DNA of 17,702 bases from an uncultured Oribacterium sp. (GTDB taxonomy: Bacteria > Bacillota > Clostridia > Lachnospirales > Lachnospiraceae), in contig CALAOB010000018.1 in assembly GCA_937927445.1 (NCBI GenBank), forward strand, positions 1 through 17,702. Direction: 5' to 3'. The notes below the pieces were generated by a model. It saw only the letters and a program-made list of their open reading frames with translations. It was not told where the DNA came from and made no database searches. This document shows positions 1-6,050 of this stretch, piece after piece; position 1 is the stretch's first letter, and every line of letters begins with the position of its first letter. The position numbers and the translations under genes are program-made.

Positions 1-190
1 GCACCGTCACCTCATCGCCCTGCTTCACGCCCATGCTCATGATGGCGATCAGCTTACCGGCAGCGGCCGTTTTTCCCTTGCAGGAAAGCGTCACTGCACT
101 CTCGAACTTCTTCGCTTCCTTCACCAGTAATCCGGCTGGTCTCGCATGCAGTCCGATCTCATCCTTGATAACATAAGAAAATTCCTTCAT
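1..190 (-). CDS. ptsH: HPr phosphocarrier protein of the PTS (5' part; gene runs off the left edge)
   Basis: HPr carries phosphate from enzyme I (as His15-P) to the sugar-specific EIIA domains of the cytoplasmic phosphotransferase system. Seen: an ATG at 190 preceded by an AAAGGAT-type ribosome binding site gives 63 residues, about three quarters of the roughly 87-residue family length, before the window ends. The active-site motif GLHARPAG places His15 and Arg17 at their standard positions. At position 46, where Bacillus HPr has the regulatory serine, this protein has lysine (AAGKLIAIMSMG), so it should not be a substrate of HPr kinase at that site. I believe such Ser46-less HPr proteins are common in Clostridia. 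The gene stands alone behind its own promoter and a leader with a terminator-like hairpin; ptsI could follow outside the window. The identification is secure. Confidence 0.95.
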   Translation of the reverse strand, partial: MKEFSYVIKDEIGLHARPAGLLVKEAKKFESAVTLSCKGKTAAAGKLIAIMSMGVKQGDEVTV

Positions 191-220
191 TTGTATCGCA
201 TCCTTTCTTACTGCTCAAAA

Positions 221-243
221 AAAGCCGCGTTCAAACGGGCTTT
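221..243 (-). terminator. Terminator-like hairpin in the ptsH leader (possible attenuator)
   Basis: On the minus strand AAAGCC (243-238) pairs with GGCTTT (226-221), with a further GTT/AAC pairing in the loop, and seven T residues follow (223-217). It lies between the predicted ptsH promoter and its ribosome binding site, so it would stop ptsH transcripts unless bypassed. An upstream stretch, TTCAAAACG, could pair with the CGTTTGAA in the loop arm and act as an antiterminator. The stem is short and the regulatory role is inferred. Confidence 0.5.
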
Positions 244-305
244 AAAATAACGGTATTTGTATACTATTTCATCGTTTTGAATTGTGAAATTCTTAACTTT
301 AGAAT

Positions 306-334
306 ATTTTAACAATTTCTTTAGAATTTGTCCA
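306..334 (-). promoter_or_regulatory. Predicted sigma-A promoter of ptsH
   Basis: On the minus strand a -35 box TGGACA (334-329) and a -10 box TAAAAT (311-306) are separated by exactly 17 bases. This implies a start near 299 and a leader of about 110 nt before the ptsH start codon. The 382-base gap between ptsH and the MATE gene holds this promoter, the leader hairpin, the cre-like site, the MATE terminator and a few short dyads, but no convincing gene. Confidence 0.65.
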
Positions 335-367
335 TCACTTTGACGATGATTATGACAAATTAGTCAT

Positions 368-381
368 ATAAAGCGCTTACA
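368..381. promoter_or_regulatory. Candidate cre site (CcpA operator) upstream of ptsH
   Basis: The plus strand reads ATAAAGCGCTTACA, matching the cre-type sequence TGAAAGCGCTTACA at 12 of 14 positions, with a perfect core AAGCGCTT. It lies about 35 bp upstream of the predicted ptsH -35 box, a position compatible with activation or with modest repression. The link to CcpA is inferred; no ccpA gene is in the window. Confidence 0.45.
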
Positions 382-426
382 CTTACGTGATTTCGTCACT
401 TTTCGAAAATGGATTTTCTATTCTGT

Positions 427-440
427 CCGGTTTTCACCGG
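427..440 (-). other. Small perfect hairpin with GAAA tetraloop upstream of ptsH
   Basis: On the minus strand CCGGT-GAAA-ACCGG forms a 5-bp stem closed by a GNRA loop. No T-tract follows, so it is not a terminator. It lies between the MATE terminator and the ptsH promoter, and its role is unknown. Confidence 0.3.
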
Positions 441-520
441 CATAACTCTTAAGAATGCCATCAATCCATCCATTTTTTAATCCGAAAGTTTATAGGGTCA
501 GACCCTCTTACGAAATTCTT

Positions 521-559
521 AAGACGAAAAAGAGCCGCCCAGGAATTCCCGAGCGGCTC
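521..559 (-). terminator. Intrinsic terminator of the MATE gene
   Basis: Fifteen bases past the MATE stop codon, GAGCCGC (559-553) pairs with GCGGCTC (538-532), with a self-complementary GGAATTCC in the loop, followed by five T residues on the minus strand. Confidence 0.85.
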
Positions 560-573
560 ACGCCATGTCTATA

Positions 574-1920
574 TTAATGCTGGTAGATCCGCATCGCCTT
601 TTTATAGATGCGGGCGAAGTAGATAAGCTCCGCGATGGCCGTCAGTCCCCAGGAGAACGGATACAGGAGGTACAGCGACGGGATCGTGTGGAAGTGAGCG
701 AAGATCGTATACACCCAGATGACACGGAAGACGCAGGAGCCGAGGACCACGAGGATGGTCGGCACGACGGTCTCACCGAGGCCGCGGCAGGCAGCGATGG
801 TGCAGTCCATGAAGGCGGAGATGCAGTACGCGAGGCCCATGACGCCGATTCGTTTCATACCGGCGTCGATGACCGCCGGCTCCGTCGTGAACAGCGCGAG
901 GAACTCCCGTCCGAACAGCAGGAGACTCCCGCCGAGCACGAGGCCGATGGCGAAGGAATAAGCCATGCTGATAAGGAAGCTCTTCTTCACACGCTCGGCC
1001 TTGCCGGCACCATAGTTCTGACTCATGAAGCTTGCACAGGCCATATAGATCGCGGCCATGGCATCATAGATCAGGTTGTCTGCATTGGCGGCAGCCGAGT
1101 TCCCCTTTACCATCAGCGAATCGAAGGAGTTGACACCGGCCTGGATAAAGAGGTTCGCGAAGGCAAACACGGCATTCTGAAGCCCCGCCGGCACGCCAAG
1201 CATCAGTACGCGTTGCCCGATCACGCGGTCAAACTTCACCTCCCTGAGATGCAGCGCATAGCTGTCCTGCACCTTCGTCAGCGCATGGAGGATCAGTCCC
1301 GCAGACACACACTGGGAAATCGCACTCGCCAGAGCGACGCCGACGACGCTCAGCTGACACGCGATGACGAAGAACAGATTCAGCACCACGTTCAGTACGC
1401 CCGCAATCGCAAGGAAGGTGAGCGGCTTCTTCGTATCGCCGATCGCACTGAAGACCGCGTTGCCGTAGTTGTACAGCGCGAGCGCCGGCATACCGAGGAA
1501 GTAGACCCGCAGGTACATGACCGCCCCCGGCAGCAGATCCGGCTTCGTGTTGATGGTCTGGAGCAGCGCAGGCGACCCGAAAAGTCCGACGAGCAGGAGG
1601 ATTACGCCTGCGACCAGACTGATGATCAGCGACGACCCGACCGTCTTCTTCACATCCTTCGCGCGTCCGGCGCCGTAATAGCGCGCAACCAGTACATTGA
1701 TGCCGCCGCCGAGTCCGATCAGGAATCCCGTAAACAGCGTGACGAAGATACTCGTGGATCCAACGGATCCGAGCGCCGTCGAACCCGCGAAGCGACCGAC
1801 GATGGCCACATCCGATATATTGAACAGTACCTGTAACAGGTTCGACAGCATAAGCGGCAGACTCACAAACAGAATCTGCTTCGCCAGCGGCCCCTCGGTC
1901 ATACTGATTGCTTTCTTCAT
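574..1920 (-). CDS. MATE-family multidrug/toxin efflux transporter
   Basis: A 448-residue inner-membrane protein of typical MATE length. These transporters export cationic drugs, toxins or metabolites in exchange for Na+ or H+. Seen: about twelve hydrophobic segments in two related halves, the family-typical opening (ILFVSLPLMLSNLLQ followed by DVAIVGRFAG), the YNYGNAVFSAIGDTKKP region after the fourth segment, and the second-half QNYGAGKAERVKK loop that mirrors RYYGAGRAKDVKK in the first half. The start at 1920 is preceded by AGGGGGAGCT, a strong though closely spaced ribosome binding site. It forms a single-gene unit with its own promoter (2052-2080) and terminator (521-559). The substrate cannot be read from sequence; no neighbouring regulator or biosynthetic gene suggests one. 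DinF-like and NorM-like subgroups cannot be separated by eye. Confidence 0.93.
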   Translation of the reverse strand: MKKAISMTEGPLAKQILFVSLPLMLSNLLQVLFNISDVAIVGRFAGSTALGSVGSTSIFVTLFTGFLIGLGGGINVLVARYYGAGRAKDVKKTVGSSLIISLVAGVILLLVGLFGSPALLQTINTKPDLLPGAVMYLRVYFLGMPALALYNYGNAVFSAIGDTKKPLTFLAIAGVLNVVLNLFFVIACQLSVVGVALASAISQCVSAGLILHALTKVQDSYALHLREVKFDRVIGQRVLMLGVPAGLQNAVFAFANLFIQAGVNSFDSLMVKGNSAAANADNLIYDAMAAIYMACASFMSQNYGAGKAERVKKSFLISMAYSFAIGLVLGGSLLLFGREFLALFTTEPAVIDAGMKRIGVMGLAYCISAFMDCTIAACRGLGETVVPTILVVLGSCVFRVIWVYTIFAHFHTIPSLYLLYPFSWGLTAIAELIYFARIYKKAMRIYQH

Positions 1921-2051
1921 AGCTCCCCCTCAGCACTCTGCTCTCATCTGCGCATCGCTTCCGTCTCTGCAGCCTCGCCGCATGGAAGCTTCATTTTGAG
2001 AGCGCTGTCCTCTGCCCCGCATATAAGCCGAAATCGATGCAGGCATCCCTC

Positions 2052-2080
2052 TTTATATCAGCTTTCTGAACACTTGTGAA
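2052..2080 (-). promoter_or_regulatory. Predicted sigma-A promoter of the MATE gene
   Basis: On the minus strand TTCACA (2080-2075) and TATAAA (2057-2052) are spaced by 17 bases. The leader to the MATE start is about 125 nt. The 304-base gap 1921-2224 holds this promoter and the upstream terminator; I see no small gene in it. Confidence 0.6.
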
Positions 2081-2108
2081 GTATATTTACATAAAAACTT
2101 CCGGACAT

Positions 2109-2137
2109 AAAAAGCTCCCGGATTTCTCCGGGAGCTC
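2109..2137 (-). terminator. Intrinsic terminator of the surface-protein gene
   Basis: A perfect 10-bp stem, AGCTCCCGGA / TCCGGGAGCT, closed by a GAAA tetraloop on the minus strand and followed by a run of T. It separates the surface-protein gene from the MATE promoter. Confidence 0.9.
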
Positions 2138-2224
2138 AGATAATCTTCATGGCAAACAGCGGCTGATAACATCCGGCAGGTACTGCTGCCCGCCTGTTTC
2201 CTGATTCTTATTTTTTAAAGATCC

Positions 2225-5200
2225 TTATTCTTCGAAGGATTCTGTATCCGTTTCCTCCTGATCATCTTGCGCCGGCTCGATATCATCTGCGGATTCGGTC
2301 TTCACATTCTCCCTGGCATCAGCTGAAGACGCTGCCTTTTCATCGTCCTGCTCCGCATCCTCAGAAACTCCGGCCTTTGCGTCCTCCTTCTCTGTATCCT
2401 CTGAAGCTTCTACCTTTGTGTTTTCCTGCTTAAGAGCATCTCTGGCGTCTGTCTTCTCAGCCCCTGCATTCAGCTCAGTCTTTGCTTCTGAATTTACTTT
2501 TGTATTTGCTTCTGTCTTTGCTTCTATATTTGCTTCTGTATCTGCTTCTGCATTTCCCTTTGCATCTGTTTTTCCAGAGATCACCGTGTCACCGTCCGTA
2601 AGTACACCCTCTTCGGAAACCACTTCTTCATCCGATGCCTTCACTTCCTCGGAAATGCTGCTTTCAGACGTCGCCGCCTTTTTCAGCTTTCCGTTCTGAT
2701 CGATGATGAATTCAACTTCCGGATAGCCATCTCCCGCGCCGATGGTGACGGTGGTATCACCCGTCGTATCAAAGCCGCTGAAGGAAAGAAGAAGGCTGTC
2801 CTTCTGGTTTCCATAGGCACTGTCATAGGTAAACGGTAAGAACTGACCAGCTCCGAAGTTGAATCTGGAAGTGGCGACTGAATACTCAGTCGTGCCAACC
2901 GTAACGCCCTCGATACTCTTTACATACGTCTCCAGCGCTTTTTCGAGATCAGATCCGGTGATGCCGCTTCCATCGTTATAGCTGAACTGAATGACATATC
3001 CTTGGGCAAAGAAGCCGTCTTCTTTACGAACAGCCGCTGCCGTAATCTCGATATCACTCTCGTCCGGTGTTTCCTCAGCCTTTTTCGCCTCAACCATAAA
3101 TGTACACTTCAGTGCCACGTCTTCATAGTACTTCGCATAGAGCGTGAGCTCATACTCGCCTGGCTGTACCTGATGAAGTGTTACCGACTTTCCATTCTCT
3201 GAAACCTCATAGTACACATCGTCGCGGCTGGATACGCCCTCCGCATATACATATCGAAGCTTCGCATCGTCCTCATTCAGGGATTGAATCGTCATCGAAT
3301 CGAGATTCTTCAGGAAATCTCCTTCACTTCCCGTAACCTCAAATGTCGCATCGGCGTAGTACTTTTCGGAATCACCCTTCGTTGCGGTAAATGCTTCTGC
3401 ACCTTCATCATACTTTGCCTTCAGGCTGAGATCCGTCTCCGTGCCATGCTCGGTATCATCCTTCGGAATGAAGCTGCTGCTCTGCTGGATGTCACCTAAG
3501 AGTCCATCCTCGAGCACTTCCTTTGCGACTGCCGGGTGGCTCGCATAGATTTCTCCACGCTCACAGTACTCCGCATACGGAAGCATACGGTCATTCTCCG
3601 TTTTCTCGCCCTCGCACTCATCTACGTAATCATCCCAATCATATAGAGCTGTATCATCGAGACTGTAGACCGCATCCGGGATGGTACTCTCCCACCATGC
3701 AATCACAGCGTTCGCGGCATCATTCGCCTCGTCCGCATCCTCGAGGATGTAGGCATTGACCAGCAGATCCGTATCGAAGATCAGATTTGCAGAGACCGCC
3801 AGACTGCTGGAGCTGTCGCTGTCGGTGCTGCCACTGCCGGAGCCGCCCGACGTCGCCGAGCTTACGGCATCGACACTGTAGGCACTTCTGCTCTTTCGTG
3901 CCGACTTCGCTTTCTCCCCGGATGCCTCTCCACTCGTCACACTGAAGCTCTTCGAGAAGGTCTGGAATCCGTTTGCATAAATCGTCAGTGTATACTTTCC
4001 CTTCGTTGCAAGATGATTCGTCTTGTCGTTGTAAAGCACAAACAGATTCTGACTCAGCAGATACCAGTCATCAAATTTCTGAAGCTCCTCGATGTCGCCA
4101 TTCGGCGTCTTCAGGGTGACACGCTCCACCGGCGACGTGATGCCATATATGAGATTGCTGACCGCAAAATGCAGATTCTTTCCGGACTGCGCAGTTTCCT
4201 TCAGTGTGAGCTCCGGCTTCTTCTCATTGACCACATGGATTGGAACCAGGGTGGTCTCGCCTGCACTCGACGTCACGCGTACATAATAGCGACCGTTGTT
4301 CCGGAAATTCGTCTGTCCGATCGGAATCTCCAGCTCACCGACACGGCCCTTGCCATGCTGAACATTCTTCTTCATCTCGAACGTAAGATCCGCATTGAGC
4401 GTCTTCTTCTGCTCGTCATAGGACACCAGCGCGAGCTTATTGATGCCATCAAACCAGCTCTTCTCGTCCTCTGTGTTGTAATTAAACATGATCATCACGG
4501 TACCGCTGACATTGCCCTTCTCATCTTCCTTCAGGATGGCGTCCGGTGCGTAGCTTGCATGCACCGTCTTCGTCTCCCCAAGATCATAGGTGGTCTTCGT
4601 CGGCGTCACACGTGCTTTGCCCGCATCGTCATAGTTCGTGAGATAGTAATCCCACATTGGAACCGTTGCATGCCCCAGAATCTTCTCTGGAAGATAAGCT
4701 TCTCCGGTATAAACTGCGCCGCCCTCTGTCATGACATCAGATTCTGTATCCTCTGCATCGCTCTGCGCCGAAGTTTCCTTCGCCTCCGCACTCAGCTCGA
4801 TCGTCTCGTACTTATTCGAATCTTCCTTACTGCGGATCCGGATGGTACCCGGCGTCGTCAGCAGTGCGAGTTTGCCAATGCTTCCATCATCCGTCACCTT
4901 CGTCAGTGCACTGGTCACGTCTACGCCGTCGACCGTGACGACCGTATTCTCTGTTGTATACCCCTTCTCATAGACGATCGGAAGCCACCAGCCGAGGGAA
5001 TTCACCTCCCTAAGCTTCGTCTTCGTCTCATCGACGAGATCTGCAGTTGACTCCGGTGACGCTGTATCCTCTCCCGTGTCCGGTTTCCCGGAATTCTCCG
5101 TATCGCTTCCGCCCGGATTTCCGCTGCTGTCAGAATTTCCACCACCATTCTGATTACCGTTGTTCTCCGTATCGCTTCCACTATTCTCTGAATCACTGCC

Positions 5201-5545
5201 AGACCCACCGGCACTGGTATTGCCTGAAGAGTTGCCGGAACCGGAGTTGCTCGAGGAGCCAGCTGTGCTCTGGCCGGCTGCATTGGCCGACGCTGCCGTT
5301 GAAGCGTAGCCCTGCTCCGCACGGGTCTGCACGAGACCGAGTTCATTCTGCCACTGACCAGCGGCATTCACGCTGTACCCATCCGGTGTGGTTCCATTCA
5401 GGTATAACTGGCCGAGCTTTGTTGCATCCGCAGCTTCAAAATAGTAGCACTTTCCATCGATCCACTGCCAGCCGGTGAGAACTGACCCGCACTGCCATCC
5501 GAGGCGGTGCTGAAGAAATACTGCTTTCCGGCAGCATCTTGCCAC
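2225..5545 (-). CDS. C-terminal part of a large cell-wall-binding surface protein (frame broken from its N-terminal part)
   Basis: This open frame of 1106 codons continues the protein that begins at 5871. Its first 21 codons are out-of-frame sequence without a ribosome binding site; meaningful protein begins near 5482. From there: the last cell-wall-binding repeats (motif VLTGWQWIDGKCYYF, to about residue 65), a Ser/Gly/Asn/Glu linker (about 85-162), beta-rich regions, a second Ser/Gly linker (about 550-590), more beta-rich sequence, and an acidic Glu/Asp/Ala/Lys/Thr tail (about 990-1106). Segments such as GKYTLTIYANGFQTFSKSF and the later SLLLSFSGFDTTGDTTVTI resemble hemoglobin-interacting/DUF1533-like domains of clostridial surface proteins; that match is from memory and uncertain. 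There is no LPXTG sorting motif, so anchoring would rely on the N-terminal repeats. Rejoined length would be about 1215 residues. Function unknown; adhesion or ligand binding is inferred. Confidence 0.75.
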   Translation of the reverse strand: MARCCRKAVFLQHRLGWQCGSVLTGWQWIDGKCYYFEAADATKLGQLYLNGTTPDGYSVNAAGQWQNELGLVQTRAEQGYASTAASANAAGQSTAGSSSNSGSGNSSGNTSAGGSGSDSENSGSDTENNGNQNGGGNSDSSGNPGGSDTENSGKPDTGEDTASPESTADLVDETKTKLREVNSLGWWLPIVYEKGYTTENTVVTVDGVDVTSALTKVTDDGSIGKLALLTTPGTIRIRSKEDSNKYETIELSAEAKETSAQSDAEDTESDVMTEGGAVYTGEAYLPEKILGHATVPMWDYYLTNYDDAGKARVTPTKTTYDLGETKTVHASYAPDAILKEDEKGNVSGTVMIMFNYNTEDEKSWFDGINKLALVSYDEQKKTLNADLTFEMKKNVQHGKGRVGELEIPIGQTNFRNNGRYYVRVTSSAGETTLVPIHVVNEKKPELTLKETAQSGKNLHFAVSNLIYGITSPVERVTLKTPNGDIEELQKFDDWYLLSQNLFVLYNDKTNHLATKGKYTLTIYANGFQTFSKSFSVTSGEASGEKAKSARKSRSAYSVDAVSSATSGGSGSGSTDSDSSSSLAVSANLIFDTDLLVNAYILEDADEANDAANAVIAWWESTIPDAVYSLDDTALYDWDDYVDECEGEKTENDRMLPYAEYCERGEIYASHPAVAKEVLEDGLLGDIQQSSSFIPKDDTEHGTETDLSLKAKYDEGAEAFTATKGDSEKYYADATFEVTGSEGDFLKNLDSMTIQSLNEDDAKLRYVYAEGVSSRDDVYYEVSENGKSVTLHQVQPGEYELTLYAKYYEDVALKCTFMVEAKKAEETPDESDIEITAAAVRKEDGFFAQGYVIQFSYNDGSGITGSDLEKALETYVKSIEGVTVGTTEYSVATSRFNFGAGQFLPFTYDSAYGNQKDSLLLSFSGFDTTGDTTVTIGAGDGYPEVEFIIDQNGKLKKAATSESSISEEVKASDEEVVSEEGVLTDGDTVISGKTDAKGNAEADTEANIEAKTEANTKVNSEAKTELNAGAEKTDARDALKQENTKVEASEDTEKEDAKAGVSEDAEQDDEKAASSADARENVKTESADDIEPAQDDQEETDTESFEE
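2446..2575 (-). repeat. Low-complexity coding repeat in the acidic tail of the surface protein
   Basis: The plus strand shows short imperfect repeats of the type TTTGCTTCTGTATCTGCTTC. Encoded on the minus strand are repeated (E)A-x-TEAN/EAKTE units. The segment is T-rich on the plus strand compared with its surroundings and could vary in copy number by slippage. Confidence 0.6.
5094..5179 (-). repeat. 17-bp direct repeat in the Ser/Gly/Asn linker
   Basis: TTCTCCGTATCGCTTCC occurs at 5094-5110 and again at 5163-5179. It encodes the repeated GSDTEN motif of the linker. Recombination between copies would remove 69 bp (23 codons) in frame. Confidence 0.75.
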
Positions 5546-5748
5546 CAGCCCTGCCGCATCTGTCCTTCCACGCTATCCGCCGCCGTGTTCAGATAGTAAC
5601 GCTGACCGCCGATCTCGACCCAGCCGGTCTTCATCTTTCCGGTGAGCGGATCCAGATAATACCATCCACTCGCGGTCTGGATCCAGCCCTTCTTCACACT
5701 GCCATCCACATTCAGATAGCTCCAGTCCTGACCATCCTGCACCCAGGC
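5351..5748 (-). repeat. Array of cell-wall (choline-binding type) repeats
   Basis: On the protein level about five units of roughly 20-25 residues follow the signal peptide, each with a Gly-Trp / aromatic pattern: DWSYLNVDGSVKKGW, GWYYLDPLTGKMKTGW, GQRYYLNTAADS, GKQYFFSTASDGSAGQ, and, after the frame break, GKCYYFEAADATKLG. This is the pattern of CW_binding_1 repeats, which bind choline or other cell-wall polymers. The frame break lies inside this array. Confidence 0.8.
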
Positions 5749-5871
5749 ACCCGTCGGAACACTCGGCCCGCTCAGCGTACCGGCTGCTGCAAACGCAGTA
5801 CTTACCTGTGCTGCCACCAGCACGCACACCGTTGCCAGCATTGCATGCTTCTTTACTAGCTCTCTCTTCAC
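5398..5871 (-). CDS. N-terminal part of the surface protein: signal peptide and cell-wall-binding repeats (truncated by frameshift)
   Basis: Translation starts with GTG at 5871, supported by GGAGG seven bases upstream and by the signal peptide that follows. The 157 residues show a basic N-terminus (MKRELVKKH), a hydrophobic core and a likely cleavage near AFA-AAG (residues 26-31), then cell-wall-binding repeats to residue 130. After Gln130 (codon 5484-5482) the sequence stops resembling repeats and ends 27 residues later at a stop. In the next frame the repeat pattern resumes immediately as VLTGWQW. One base, probably a G after CAG, is missing, so this and the 2225-5545 frame are parts of one gene. 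No slippery heptamer is visible. Either the gene is a recent pseudogene or the base is an assembly error. Alone, this product would be a small secreted wall-binding peptide. Confidence 0.82.
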   Translation of the reverse strand: MKRELVKKHAMLATVCVLVAAQVSTAFAAAGTLSGPSVPTGAWVQDGQDWSYLNVDGSVKKGWIQTASGWYYLDPLTGKMKTGWVEIGGQRYYLNTAADSVEGQMRQGWWQDAAGKQYFFSTASDGSAGQFSPAGSGSMESATILKLRMQQSSASYT

Positions 5872-5898
5872 TCTCTGTCCTCCGTAGTTTCGCTTATG

Positions 5899-5916
5899 AG
5901 TTAGTTTTGTCTAACT
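5899..5916. promoter_or_regulatory. Operator-like inverted repeat, downstream copy
   Basis: AGTTAG-TTTTGT-CTAACT, a perfect 6+6+6 dyad, lies just downstream of the predicted start point of the surface-protein gene. It shares its arms with the dyad at 5932-5947, and the two centres are 32 bp apart, about three helical turns. Confidence 0.65.
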
Positions 5917-5931
5917 TCCAGTCAAACGACG

Positions 5932-5947
5932 GTTAGTATACGCTAAC
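5932..5947. promoter_or_regulatory. Operator-like inverted repeat overlapping the -10 box
   Basis: GTTAG-TATACG-CTAAC, a perfect 5+6+5 dyad, contains the -10 element of the surface-protein promoter. A bound protein would block RNA polymerase. It pairs with the matching dyad at 5899-5916. The regulator is not identifiable from the window. Confidence 0.65.
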
Positions 5948-5963
5948 TTCTTTACAAAGTCAA
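5935..5963 (-). promoter_or_regulatory. Strong sigma-A promoter of the surface-protein gene
   Basis: On the minus strand TTGACT (5963-5958) and TATACT (5940-5935), each one mismatch from consensus, are spaced by 17 bases. The predicted start is near 5928, giving a leader of about 57 nt before the GTG codon. Confidence 0.8.
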
Positions 5964-5980
5964 ATTCAACTTTCGGCAAC

Positions 5981-6030
5981 AAAAAATAAGTGCAGATGTC
6001 AGCGTTTATCACACTCTGACATCTGCACTT
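5981..6030 (-). terminator. Intrinsic terminator of lysS
   Basis: A perfect 15-bp stem, AAGTGCAGATGTCAG / CTGACATCTGCACTT (6030-6016 with 6002-5988), is followed on the minus strand by ATTTTTTG. It lies about 20 bases past the lysS stop and ends the dusB-greA-lysS unit. Confidence 0.92.
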
Positions 6031-6050
6031 TCATGGTAGTAAAATCGTCC

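Noticed and set aside
396..473. Minus-strand 25-codon frame (MDGLMAFLRVMPVK...) upstream of the ptsH promoter
   Set aside because: No ribosome binding site, no promoter clearly in front of it, and its length is within chance.
493..506. AGGGTC-A-GACCCT palindrome upstream of the MATE terminator
   Set aside because: It lies past the terminator in an untranscribed gap, no second copy is seen in the window, and no regulator fits; it was left out as a site.
565..1836. Long plus-strand open frame opposite the MATE gene
   Set aside because: Its translation is rich in Arg, Asp, Glu and His with no domain pattern or ribosome binding site. It is the complement of a GC-rich gene with clear membrane-protein coding.
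5470..5495. Programmed -1 ribosomal frameshift joining the two parts of the surface protein
   Set aside because: The bases around CAG-TTC-TCA contain no X-XXY-YYZ slippery heptamer and no evident pseudoknot, so a missing base is simpler.
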